Shown here piece after piece: positions 45,701 through 56,282 of a DNA stretch of 64,000 nucleotides. Under the pieces are notes generated by a model. The model worked only from the letters and a program-made list of their open reading frames with translations, was not told where the DNA came from and searched no databases. A program made the position numbers and the translations under genes. Position 1 is the stretch's first letter. Each line of letters begins with the position of its first letter. This stretch comes from Stomoxys calcitrans (Eukaryota; Arthropoda; Insecta; Diptera; Muscidae), in contig NC_081552.1 in assembly GCF_963082655.1 (NCBI RefSeq), positions 97,949,592 through 98,013,591 on the forward strand. Reading direction: 5' to 3'.

Positions 45701-46439
45701 GGGCAATGGCAATGGGGTTCAAATAAATGATATATAGATATATGAGAATAGAGCAAGTTGCTGATATATTTTCAGGGCTTAGAATTTGGGGACCACCCCA
45801 CTCCCCAAAACACCCCTAAATCGGGCATATTTACCGGCCATGACAATGTGGGGCTTAAATGAAAGGAATTGGGGGGTAAATGAAAAATTGATACCCATTT
45901 TCGGGACCAATTTTCTGGGGGTCTACCCCTTTCCCAAAATACCCCACAAAACAGCAATTTTTTACAGACCGTCGCAATAAAGGTTTCAAATAAAGGTATT
46001 TGGGAGTAGAATACGAATTTGTAACCTAATTTGGGGCCATGTGTTTGGGAGACGTCTGTAAAATCCCCCTCAAAACCAATGGCAGTTTAAATTAATGGTA
46101 ATTGAGAGAAGGGCACGATGCTGATATTTTTTCAGGGCCAAGTATCTGGGGGACCACCTCTCCCCCGAAAACACCACTAAATCAGACATCATGAGAAGAT
46201 CGGGCTTTAATGAAGTATTTTAAGAATGGAGTACACCTTACATCCAAACTTAAATTCGTAGACCAATAAAGATCATAGGGGATTCAGATAAAGGCACTTA
46301 TATTGTTAAACTGTTTTGTCAAGTTAGCATGGTATTACTCACTAAAAGATCTTTGATTGTCGAAAATAAATATTCCAAGGAAACTTTTGTTCCATATAAA
46401 GTAAACGAAGGCGCAGCGGAGCGGGACCGGGTCAGATAG
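42732..46439 (+). mobile_element. Family C Helitron-like element, copy C8 (nearly complete), with B6 nested at its 5' end
   Basis: The 5' TC start is at 42732. It is interrupted by B6 (42745-44509) and continues AAATCAATTTGTGCTTG, a TTTG-rich run, TTAGAAACGGCTGAACCG, ACCCTCCCTCTTACCCTAAT, a GGTACCTAGGGGGACTGCCC segment and about ten units of roughly 130 bp. The subterminal GTCGAAAATAAATATTCCAA block and the end CGGGACCGGGTCAGATAG (CTAG mutated to ATAG) are at 46422-46439. Without B6 it is about 1.95 kb. No protein is encoded. Confidence 0.7.
42745..44509 (-). mobile_element. Family B DINE-1-like element, copy B6 (complete, long array)
   Basis: The 3' module AACAAGTAAAAAGGCGTTAA, palindrome TTCGGCCGGACCGAA and ACCCACCACCTCGGG is at the left. 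About nine 153-bp units with TCGGTCTATATGGCAGC landmarks follow. The 5' module is at the right, with a GACA/GACG microsatellite at about 44348-44373 and the end GGTGGGTATAAAAA. An uninterrupted minus-strand frame of 233 codons crosses more than four units because 153 is divisible by three. I treat it as non-coding. Confidence 0.9.
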
Positions 46440-46448
46440 TATATTAAA

Positions 46449-48483
46449 ACAAGTAAAAGCGTGCTAAGTTCGGCGGGGCCGAATCTTATATACCCTCCAC
46501 CATGGATCGCAATTGTCGAGTTCTTTTCCCGGCAGCTCTTTTTAGGCCGGGCCGAACTTTGGATGCCCGGGAATATATGTAATCCACCTTTTATCAAAAT
46601 TCGGTGAATATTTTATACCTTATGTCTCATAGCAGTTATATCAAAATATGTTGCGATTTGGATTAAATGTCTGAACCATATACGACACGGATGTCGAAAA
46701 GCCTAACATAAGTCACTGTGTCAAATTTCAGTGAAATCGGATATAAATGCGCCTTTTATGGGGCCAAAACTTTATATCAAGATATCGGTCTACATGGCAG
46801 CTATATCAAATCTGGAACGATTTGGGCCAAGTTGCAGAAACATGTCGAAGAACCTAACACAAAGCAGTCCCAAATTTCGGCGAAATCGGACAATAAATGC
46901 ACTTTTTATGGGCCCAAAACCTTAAATCGAGAAATCTGTTTATATGGCAGCTATATTCAAATCTGGTTCGATCTGGGCAAAATTGAAGAAGGACGTCGAA
47001 GAGCCTTACTAAACTCACTGTCACAAATATCAGCGTCAACGGACAATAAATGCGTTTTTATGGCCCCAAAACCTAAAACCTGAATATCGGTCTATATGAC
47101 AGCTATATCCAAATCTGGACCGATCTATATGATATTGCAGATGTATATCAAGGGGCAAAACATAACTCACTGTCCAGAATTTCGGCGACATCAGACAATA
47201 AATGAGCTTTTATGGGCCCAAAACCTTAAATCAAGAAATCGGTCTATATGACAGCTTTATACAAATCTGAACCGATCTGGGCCAAATTGAAGAAAGATGT
47301 CGCAGAGCCTAAAACAACGCACTGTCCCAAACTTCTGCAAACTTGTATATAAATGTGGCTTTTATGGGCCTAAGATTCTAAATCGGAGAATCGGCCAATA
47401 AGGCAGCTATATCCAACTTGACCGATCTGCGCCAAATTGACGAAGGGTTTCGAAGGGTCCAACACAACTCACTGTACCAAATTTAAGCAAAATCGGATAA
47501 ATGTGGCTTTTGTGAGCCTAATACCCTAAATCGGCCGATCGGTCTATATGGGGGCTATATCAAGATATAATCCGATATAGCCCATTTTCGAACTTAACCT
47601 GTTTATAGACAAAAAAAGAGTCTGTGCAAAATTTCAGCTCAATATCTCTATTTTTATAGACTGTAGTGTGACGGACAGACGGGCGGACACGTAGATCGTC
47701 TTAGATTTTTACGCTGATCAAGAATATATATACTTTATAGGGACGGAAATGGATATTTCGTTGTGTTGCAAACGGAATGACAAAATGAATATACCCCCAT
47801 CTTTCGGTGGTGGGTATAAAAAGGATATAAGAAGAGATTAGCTCTGCTATTAGAGCGATATCAAAATATGGTCCAGTTTGGACCACAATTATATTATATG
47901 TTGCAGACCTGTGTAAAATGTCAGCCAATTCGAATAAGAATTACGCCCTTTGGGGGCTCAAGAAGTAATATAGAGAGATCGATTTACATGGGAGCCATAT
48001 CGGGCTACAGACCGATTCAGACCATAATAAACATGTATGTTGATGGTCAAGAGAGGATTCATCGTACAAAATTTCAGGCAAATCGGATAATAATTGCGAC
48101 CTCGAGAGGCTCAAGAAGTCAAGATCCCAGATCGGTTTATATGGCAACTATATCAGATTATGAACCGATTTAAACCTTATTTGACACAGTTGTTGAAAGT
48201 AAAAATAAAATACGTCATGTAAAATTTCATGCAAATCGGATAGGAATTGCGCCCTCTAGAAGCTCAAGAAGTCAAGTTCCCAAACCTGTTTATATGGCAG
48301 CTATATCAGGTTATGGGCCGATTTTAACCATACTTGGCACAGTTGTTGAAAGTAAAAATAAAATACATCATGCAAAAATTCATTCACATCGGATAAGAAT
48401 TGCACCCTCTAGAGGCTCAAGAAGTCAAGACCCAAGATCGGTTTATATTACAGCTATATCAGTTTATGAACCGATTTATATAT
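46449..48483 (-). mobile_element. Family A element, copy A16, interrupted by B8
   Basis: The 3' end is at 46449 (AACAAGTAAAAGCGTGC, GGCGGGGCCGAA, TATACCCTCCACCATGG) and continues to CAGCTCTTTTTAGG. After B8 it resumes with AGGATATAAGAAGAGATTAG at about 47820, the exact next segment of family A. The units then run to 48483, where the 5' half is lost to AT-rich sequence and C9. Confidence 0.8.
46550..47820 (-). mobile_element. Family B element, copy B8, inserted in A16 (3' terminus missing)
   Basis: Begins at CCGGGCCGAACTTTGG, lacking the normal outermost AAGTAAAAAGGCGTTAAG part. It has about six units and a complete 5' module ending GGGTATAAAAA at 47820, directly joined to family A. The right junction is the usual T/A-run insertion point. 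The left junction is not the element's natural end. Confidence 0.8.
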
Positions 48484-48512
48484 ATAGTAAATATAAAAAT
48501 AATCTATCTATC

Positions 48513-50975
48513 GATATATACAAAAATGAATTTGTGTTTGTTTGTATGTTTGTTAGTTTGTGAGTTTGTAAATTTGTTTGTTCCGTATAGACTCAAAAAC
48601 GCTGAACCGATTTCTTTGAAATTCTCAAAGATTATGGAGAGTGGTCCGGAAGGAACAATAGGCTATATTATTGTTTAATATCTTAAGGAGAGCGGACCTT
48701 CCCCGTTACCTTAAAAGTACCACCCCAAAATAAAAGTGGACCGATCGCGGCAGTATGGGACTCGAATCAAAGGTATTCAGAAGTATAATGCGAATTTTAT
48801 ATTAAACAAGTAAAAGCGTGCTAAGTTCGGCCGGGCCGAATCTTATATACCATTTCACCATGGATCGCATTTGTCAAGTTCTTTTCCCGGCATCTCTTCT
48901 TAGGCAAAAAAAGGATATAAGAAAAGATTTACTCTGTTGTTAGAGCGATATCAAGATATGGTGCGGTTAGCACCACAATTAAATTATATGTTGGAGACCT
49001 GTGTGAAATGTCAGCCAATTCGAATAAGAATTGCGCCTTTTGGGGGCTCAAGAAGTAAAATAGAGAGATCGATTTATATGGGAGCTGTATTGGGCTACAG
49101 ACCGCTTCAGACCATAATAAACACGTATGTTGATGGTCATGAGAGAATCCGTCGTGCAAAATTTCAGGCAAATCAGATAATAATTGCGACCTCTAGAGGC
49201 TCAAGAAGTCAAGGTCCCAGATCGCTTTATATGGCAGCTATATCAGGTTATGAACCGATTTAAACCTTCTTTGACACAGTTGTTGAAAGTAAGAATAGAA
49301 TACTTCATGAAAATTTTCAACCAAATCGGATAGGAATTGCGCCCTCTAGAAGCTCAAGAAGCCAAGACCCCAGATCTGTTTATATGACAGCTATATCAGG
49401 TTATGGACCGATTTGAACCCCACTTGGCACAGATGTTGGATATCATAACAAAACACTTCGTGCAAAAATGCATTCAAATCGGATAATAATTGCGCCCTCT
49501 AGAGGCTCAAGAAGTCAAGATCCCAGATCGGTTTATATGGCAGCTATATCAGGTTATGGACCGATGTGAACCATACTTGGCACAGTTGTTGGATATCATA
49601 ACAAAACACGTCGGCAAAATTTCATCCCAATCGGATAAGAATTGCGCACTCTAGAGGCTCAATAATTCAAGACCCAAGATCGGTTTATATGGGAGCTATA
49701 TCGAAACATGGACCGATATGGCCCATTTACGATACCAACCGACCTACACTAATACGAAGTATTTGTGCAAAATTTCAAGCGGCTAGCTTTACTCCTTCGG
49801 AAGTTAGCGTGCTTTCGAGAGACGGACGGACGGACATTGCAAGATCGACATAAAATATCGCGACGATTAAGAATATATATACTTCATGGGGTCTCAGACG
49901 AATATTTCGAGTAGTTACAAACAGAATGACGAAATTAGTATACCCCCCATCTTATGGTGGAGAGTATAAAAATGGGTCCAAGTAACGGGGAGGGGCCGCA
50001 CCAACCCCAAAACACCCTAAAATTAGTTTATTGGGCGATAATGACAATATGGTAATCGAATTAAAGTTATTCGGGAGTAGATTACAAATATGGTCAGGAA
50101 GTAGGAATAGGCTTTATAATTTGTTGATATTGGAAGGGGCGGACCTTCCCCCGTTACCCCAAAACATCACCCAAAATCAAAAGTGGACCGATGGGGACAA
50201 TTTGAAAGCTATTGGAGAGTAGAATATGAATATGGTATTAAAAACTGTGTTCAAGAATCCAAGGGGTCGCCCATACCAATATAGGACTCAAATGAAAGTT
50301 ATTCGGACGCAGACTTCGAATATGACATAAAAAATTAGGTCTTAGTGATTGATGGTCGCCCCACCCCCGATAAGCCCCCCAAATGGAAATGTTACTCGTT
50401 CATAGCTTGATGAAACTAAAATAGAAGGCATTTGGGAGCAGATTACGAATATAACATTAAACTTTGTGTCCAAAAATCTAGGTGGTGCTTTACCTCCATA
50501 AATCGTGGCAGATGGGGTATGGCGCACAACCCTCATAAATACACCCTCCATCAAACGGCTGTATACACCAATCATGACAATATGGGGTTAAATTAATGGT
50601 TTAAAGTTGTGCACTGCGAATTTGATACCTTTATTCTGCTCATATATCTAAAGGACCACCTCAACCCAAAATAGTCGATCAATCACAATGACCTAATACG
50701 ACACTGTGTGATCTATTTAATGTGTGGGGACACACATAAATGTAGGCCATCATGACCCCAAAATTATGACATTCAGCCTGACAGGAGGAGTTCCAAACCA
50801 AGACCAAACAACTTGCTTCTGGGAAACACTATTGTGTTCAAAAACTTCCTATGGTTTAATAGTAAGAACTATCGCCACCGCACCAAATATAAGGACAAGC
50901 AAATTAGCTCTTTACCACAGAAAATTGTTTAATATGTCAATTTGACTTAATTTAAAACACGACTAAAAAAATGAT
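48513..50975 (+). mobile_element. Family C Helitron-like element, copy C9, with A18 nested
   Basis: 5' part: TCTATCTATCGATATATACA, AAAATGAATTTGTG, a TTTGTTTG-type run, CCGTATAGACTCAAAAACGC and TGAACCGATTTC, the best-preserved C 5' end. It is interrupted at 48805-49972 by A18, then the body resumes with GGGTCCAAGTAACGGGGAGG. It runs out at about 50975 without the CTAG terminus. Confidence 0.65.
48805..49972 (-). mobile_element. Family A DINE-1-like element, copy A18 (complete)
   Basis: Perfect GGCCGGGCCGAA palindrome, though the adjacent CCTCCACC is changed to CATTTCACC. It has ordered end units, about two middle units, a very short microsatellite (about 49819-49835) and the 5' end AGAGTATAAAAA. 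It is nested in C9. Confidence 0.85.
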
Positions 50976-51021
50976 TATTTAATAGGTAGTCATTCATAGA
51001 TAACTAGCACATGATGATCAA
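50976..51021. other. Unassigned spacer
   Basis: AT-rich spacer between C9 and the putative LTR. Confidence 0.3.
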
Positions 51022-51273
51022 TGTTATGACCACGCCAAGCGAGTAGTAACACTAACATTTAAATTAGCGGCATCTACTGGCTGTTTTAAATTCTATTTAG
51101 TTGATCAGACAGCCAGTAGATGGCGCTAATCTAGAGAAGCCAACATGAACAGAGAGAGAGCAGAGTGGACAAGATTGGTCATACAGCATTTATCTTTGTT
51201 ATGACAGCCTCTCGGTCCTTCGAATAAAGATAAATAAAATATAGGATTTTCGTTTCGGTTGTTTCCGGTATTA
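51022..51273 (+). mobile_element. Possible solo LTR
   Basis: Starts TGTTATGACCACGCC, contains a purine-rich AGAGAGAGAGCAGAG stretch, and has polyadenylation-type signals GAATAAAGATAAATAAAATA at about 51217-51236 near its right side, as in the R region of an insect LTR. It ends near TATTA, where A19 begins. No internal retroviral-type genes, primer-binding site or target duplication could be confirmed. It is an inference from composition and signals, and a terminal exon or other repeat is possible. Confidence 0.35.
51063..51130. repeat. Inverted repeat containing CCAGTAGATGGCGC
   Basis: 22-bp arms at 51063-51084 and 51109-51130 with one mismatch and a 24-bp spacer. The right arm contains AGATGGCGC, which resembles the insect CTCF core. 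The left arm has the same motif inverted but with the mismatch (GCGGC). Confidence 0.7.
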
Positions 51274-52446
51274 TTACACCCTCCACCATGGGATGGGGGG
51301 TATACTAATTTCGTCATTCTGTTTGTAACTACTCGAAATATTCGTCTGAGACCCCATAAAGTATATATATTCTTGATCGTTGTGAAATTTTATGTCGATC
51401 TAGCCATGTCCGTCCGTCCGTCCGTCTGTCTGTCGAAAGCACGCTAACTTCCGAAGGAGTAAAGCTAGCCGCTTGAAATTTTGCACAAATACTTCTTATT
51501 AGTGTAGGTCGGTTGGTATTGTAAATGGACCATATCGGTCCATGTTTTGATATGGCTGCCATATAAACCGATCTTGGGTCTTGATTTCTTGAGCCTCTAG
51601 AGTGCGCAATTCTTATCCGATTTGAATGAAATTTTGCACGACGTGTTTTGTTATGATATCCAACAACTGTGCCCGGTATGGTTCAAATCGGTTCATAACC
51701 TGATATAGCTGCCATATAAACCAATCTTGGGTATTGACTTCTTGAGCCTCTAGACTGCGCAATTCTCATCCGATTGGAATGAAATTTTGCACGACATGTT
51801 TTGTTATGATATCCAACAACTGTGCCAGGTATTATTCGAATCGGTCCACAACCTGATATAGCTGCCACATAAACCGATCTGGGGTCTTGACTTCTTGAGC
51901 CTCTAGAGTGCGCAATTCTTATCCGATTGGAATGAAATTTTGCAAGACGTTCTTTATTGTTACTTTCAACAACTATGTCAAATAAGGTTCAAATCGGTTC
52001 ATAACCTGATATAGCTGCCACATAAACCGATCTGGGATCTTGACTTCTTGAGCCTCTAGAGGTCGCAGTTATTATCCGATTTGCCTGAAATTTTGTGCGA
52101 CGGATTCTCTCATGACCATCAACATACTTGTTTATTATGGTCTGAATAGGTCTATAGCCCGATACAGCTCCCATATAAATCGATCTCTCTATTTTACTTC
52201 TTGAGCCCCCAAAGGGCGCAATTCTTATTCGAATTGGCTGACATTTTACACAGGTCTCCAACATGTAATTTATTTGCGGTCCAAACCGGACCATATCTTG
52301 ATATCGTTCTAATAGCAGAGCAAATCTTTTCTTATATCCTTTTTTTACTTAAGAAGAGATGCCGGGAAAAGAACTCGACAAATGCGATCCATGGTGTAGG
52401 GTATATAAGATTCGGCCCGGCCGAACTTAGCACGCTTTTACTTGTT
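51272..52446 (+). mobile_element. Family A DINE-1-like element, copy A19 (complete)
   Basis: Slightly mutated 5' end (TTACACCCTCCACC), microsatellite at about 51411-51435, about three middle units plus the end-specific units, and palindrome TTCGGCCCGGCCGAA at 52411-52425 before CTTTTACTTGTT. It lies between the putative LTR and C10. Confidence 0.85.
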
Positions 52447-53028
52447 TTTTAACTTTTCCACCATAATTTTCGAAAACACCAGATCAAGGAAATGGGAAGA
52501 CAATTTTAGCGAAATTTTATTTGCAAACTTACAATAACCCAAAAAAAAATTTGGTATCAAAATCTGGGGTGGGGGTGGGGTGCCTAGGAAGTCCGCCCAC
52601 TCCAAAACCCGCCAAATCGATTTATAGACCAATCACCAATATTGGTATAAAATTAAAGGTATTTGAGAGTAGAAAGCGAATCTGATTTTCAATTTTGGGA
52701 CTAAGTGTTTCGTGGATCAAACCACCTCCAAAAATCCCCTCAAAACATATTCACCGACCATGGCAGTATGGATCTAAAATTAAAGATCTTCGGGAGTAGA
52801 GCACGAAATTGGCTTTCACTTTGGGACCAAGTCTCTGGGGGTCCAAAACACCGCCAAACAGGACTTTTACTTACTTGGGATTTCAATAAAAGGTATTTGG
52901 GAGTAGAAAAATCCACAGGAAAATTGTAATACATTTGAAACTAAAATAAGGCAGAAATTTCAAAATTTAGAGTAGTTTTCTCCAGCATAGCATTATCGGG
53001 CGCAGCAGAGCGGGCCGGGCTCAGCTAG
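52447..53028 (+). mobile_element. Family C Helitron-like fragment, copy C10, with 3' terminus
   Basis: Starts in the C 5' region (TTTTCGAAAACACCAGATC), then GGTGCCTAGGAAGTCCGCCC and units, and ends CGGGCCGGGCTCAGCTAG at 53011-53028 followed by T. An internal deletion shortens the body to a few units. Confidence 0.65.
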
Positions 53029-53036
53029 TAGTTTAT

Positions 53037-53110
53037 ATTTTTAAGCTTGTAGGGTCGCATATTGATATTTCGAAGTGCTTCAAAAAGAATGACTGACAAG
53101 ATAAGTAGAT
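53037..53110 (-). repeat. Old family B 5' remnant
   Basis: TAGGGTCGCATATTGATATT and TTCAAAAAGAATGACTGACA correspond to the B 5' module in reverse (TAGGGTCGGAAATGGATATT, GCAAACGGAATGACAAAATG). Confidence 0.45.
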
Positions 53111-53693
53111 TGAATTTAAAACATATGGTCCCACTGTTACTGCTTCAGTGGCATAATGTGTGCTGATGCTGCTTTTGATTTGAAGAACTAACAGATTTTT
53201 TGTTCCATATGCTTTTGGTTTTTCTTTTTGGATAGCTCTGCTGCTGTTATTGGCTTCGCTTGCTTGCTTGCCTCTCTGGTTAAAGTAAAAATAAAAAATA
53301 AAAAACTTTGGTATTTATTTTGGGAAGAATTAAAAGCTGTTTAAAATAAAAACGTTGCAATTTACTATGGAAACTTTTTATTGATGATTCTGCAATTTAC
53401 CAAATCATTCTGCTCTCAATCTCCGGACACGTGAGCTCTTTTGCTCTTTCGTGGTCTTTGTAGGTATTAAGTTGGCTTGTTTTCAAAGCAAAAACAACAA
53501 AAAAGGCTTTGAAATGAGTTTCGAGCTAATGCAGTTGCCATGTATTATCCGATAAAGTATTCGATTCACTTCTTCGCTTTGGCTGCCGTTTAAATTATAT
53601 TTGCTTATAAATTAAATTTAAACATGAGGAGGAAAAGCTTACAGTTTAGTTTTTCACATATGTTTATACTTTTATATATATATATATAAGTAA
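53111..53693. other. Unassigned sequence, candidate unique DNA
   Basis: No recognised repeat, ORF or RNA. A (TA)n run lies at about 53674-53688 next to the E2 end. Confidence 0.45.
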
Positions 53694-53796
53694 AACAAGT
53701 AAATGCGTGCTATTTTCGGCCGTGAAGGATCTTGAGAACCCACCACCATTGATTTTGCTAAAAATTTATACAAACTAAACTTAGTTGAAGGGCATA
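53694..53796 (-). repeat. Divergent DINE-1-like 3' end (family E)
   Basis: AACAAGTAAATGCGTGC, CGGCCGTGAAGGATC and ACCCACCACCATTGATTTTGC. The last segment matches the E variant at 17517. Only the 3' module is present. A20 begins immediately after. Confidence 0.55.
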
Positions 53797-54647
53797 ATTA
53801 TACCCTCCACCACAGGATAGGGGGTTTACTAATTTCGTCATTCTGTTTGTAACTACTCGAAATATTCGTCTGAGACCCCATAAAGTATATATATTCTTGA
53901 TCGTCGAGACATTTCATGTCGATCTAGCCATGTCCGCCCGTCTGTCGGTCGACAGCACGGTAACTTCCGAAGGAGTAAAGCTAGCAGCTTAAAATTTTTC
54001 ACAAATACTTCATATTAGTGTAGGTCAGTTGGTATTGTAAATGGGCCATATCGGTCCATGTTTTGATATAGCTGCCATATAAACCGATCTTAGGTCTTGA
54101 CTTCTTGAGCCTCTCGAGTGCGCAATTCTTATCCGATTGGAATGAAATTTTGCACGACGTGTTTTGTTATGATATCCAACAATTGTACCAAGTAATCGGT
54201 ATATAACCTGACATAGCTGCCATATAAACTGATCTTGGGTCTTGACTTATTGAGCCTCTAGGGTGCGCAATTCTTATCCGATTGAAAGTAAATTTTGCAC
54301 GGCGTGTTTTGTTGTGATATCCAACAATTGTGTCATGTATAGTTCAAATCGGTCCATAACCTGATATAGCTGTCATATAAACCGATCTTGGGTCTTGACT
54401 TCTTAAGCCTCTAGAGAGCGCAATTCTTACCCGATTTGAATGAATTTTTGCACGAAGTATTTTCTTATGACGTCCAACAACTGTTCCAAGCATGATTCTA
54501 ATCGGTTCATAACCTGATATAGCTGCCATATAAACCGATCAGGGATCTTGACAACTTGAGCCTCTAGAGGTCGCAATTATTACCCGATTTGCCTGAAATT
54601 TTGTACGACGGATCCTCTCATAACCGTCAACATACGTGTTCATTATG
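53796..54647 (+). mobile_element. Family A element, copy A20 (3' end missing)
   Basis: 5' end ATTATACCCTCCACC, very short microsatellite (CCGCCCGTCTGTCGGTCG, about 53935), and about four units down to CAACATACGTGTTCATTATG. Family C then starts in place of the last end unit and palindrome. Confidence 0.75.
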
Positions 54648-56282
54648 GTACTCCATTCTTAAAATATTTCATTTCAGCCCGATATTCTCATGATGTCTGA
54701 TTTAGTGGTGTTTTTGGAGGAGAGATGGTCCCCCAGATACTTGGCCCTGAAAAAATATCAGCATCGTGCTCTTCTCTCAAATACCATTTATTTAAACCCC
54801 ATTGGCTTAAGAGAAGATTACAGGATGAGGCGTCCCGCAAATAAATTTCCCCAAAATAGGTTATCAAATTCGTTTTCTAATCTCAAATACCTTTCATTTG
54901 AGCCACATATTGGCATGGTCGAATTTTTTTTTTACTTTGGGGGTGTTTTGGGAAAGGGGTGAATACATGGTCCTACATTTGGATATCAAATTCGTATTCT
55001 ATTCCCAAATACCTTTATTTGAGCCCCATATTGCGATGGTCACTAAAAATCGCTGTTTGTGGGGTATTTTGGGAAAGGGGTAGACCCCCAGAAAATTGGT
55101 CCCGAAAATCGGTATCAATTCTTGCTCTACCCCCCAATTCCTTTCATTTAAGCTCCACATTGACATGGTCGGTAAATATGCCCGATTTAGGGGTGTTTTG
55201 GGGATTGGGGTGCTCCCCCAAACACTAAGCCCAGAAAATATATCAGCGACGTGCTCTACTCTCATATATCTATGTGTCATTTATTTGAACATCATATTGC
55301 CATTGCCCTCAATATTGGATATCAAATTCGTTTTCTAATCTCATTTAAACTCATTTATTGCAAAAGTCAGCAAATATGTCCGGTTTGAGGTATTGGCCCT
55401 AAAAACTATGAATATTTACTTCCACTGTCTTGAAGACCCAAATTGTCCTATTTGGGGGTTGTTATGGTGGTGGGACGTCCGCTAGACAGTTGGCCCCTAA
55501 TGTTGATATCAGATACGTGGTTTACTCCCACATACCTTTAATTTGAGACCCATATATCCATAGTCGGCAAACGTGACCGGCTTGGGGGTGTTTTGGGGGA
55601 TGGGCGGCCACTCAGTGAGTTGGCCTTGAAAATATGTATCGGATTCGTGTTCAACTCTAAAAACCTTCTTATTTGAGCCTCATATTGCTATAGTCAGCAA
55701 ATACTTACTATTTGGATGGTGTTGTGGGGGTGGAGTGGCCCCATAGACACTTTTCCCGAATATTGATATCAAATTCGTGCTTTACTCCCAAAAAGGCTTT
55801 CATTTGACGCCTATATTGCTATGGTCGTAAATTTGTCACGTTTGGGGGATGTTTTTGGGGAGAGGTGGTCCCCCAAACACTTGGTCCCATATTTGGATAT
55901 CAGATTCGTATTCTACATTCAAGTACCTTTTATTTAAGCTCCATATTCTCATGGTCAGTAAATAAGTCCTGTTTTGGGGAAGGGGTGGACCCCCAGAAAC
56001 GTGGTCCCGCATTTGGATATCAGATTCTATTTTACTCGCAAATACCTTTCATTTGAATCCCATATTGCCATGGTCGGTAAATATGTCCGATATAGGGGTA
56101 TTTGGAGCTTGGGGTGTTCCCCTTGGACCTGGTCCGACAATTGAATGTTAGATACGTTTTCTTATACTAAATACCTTTCATTTGAGTCCCGTATTGCCGT
56201 GATTGGTCTAAATATATGCTTGGTAGGTTCTAGGGTGGGGCAGCCCCCCTAGGTACCCCATCCGAAATTTGGAAACCAAATT

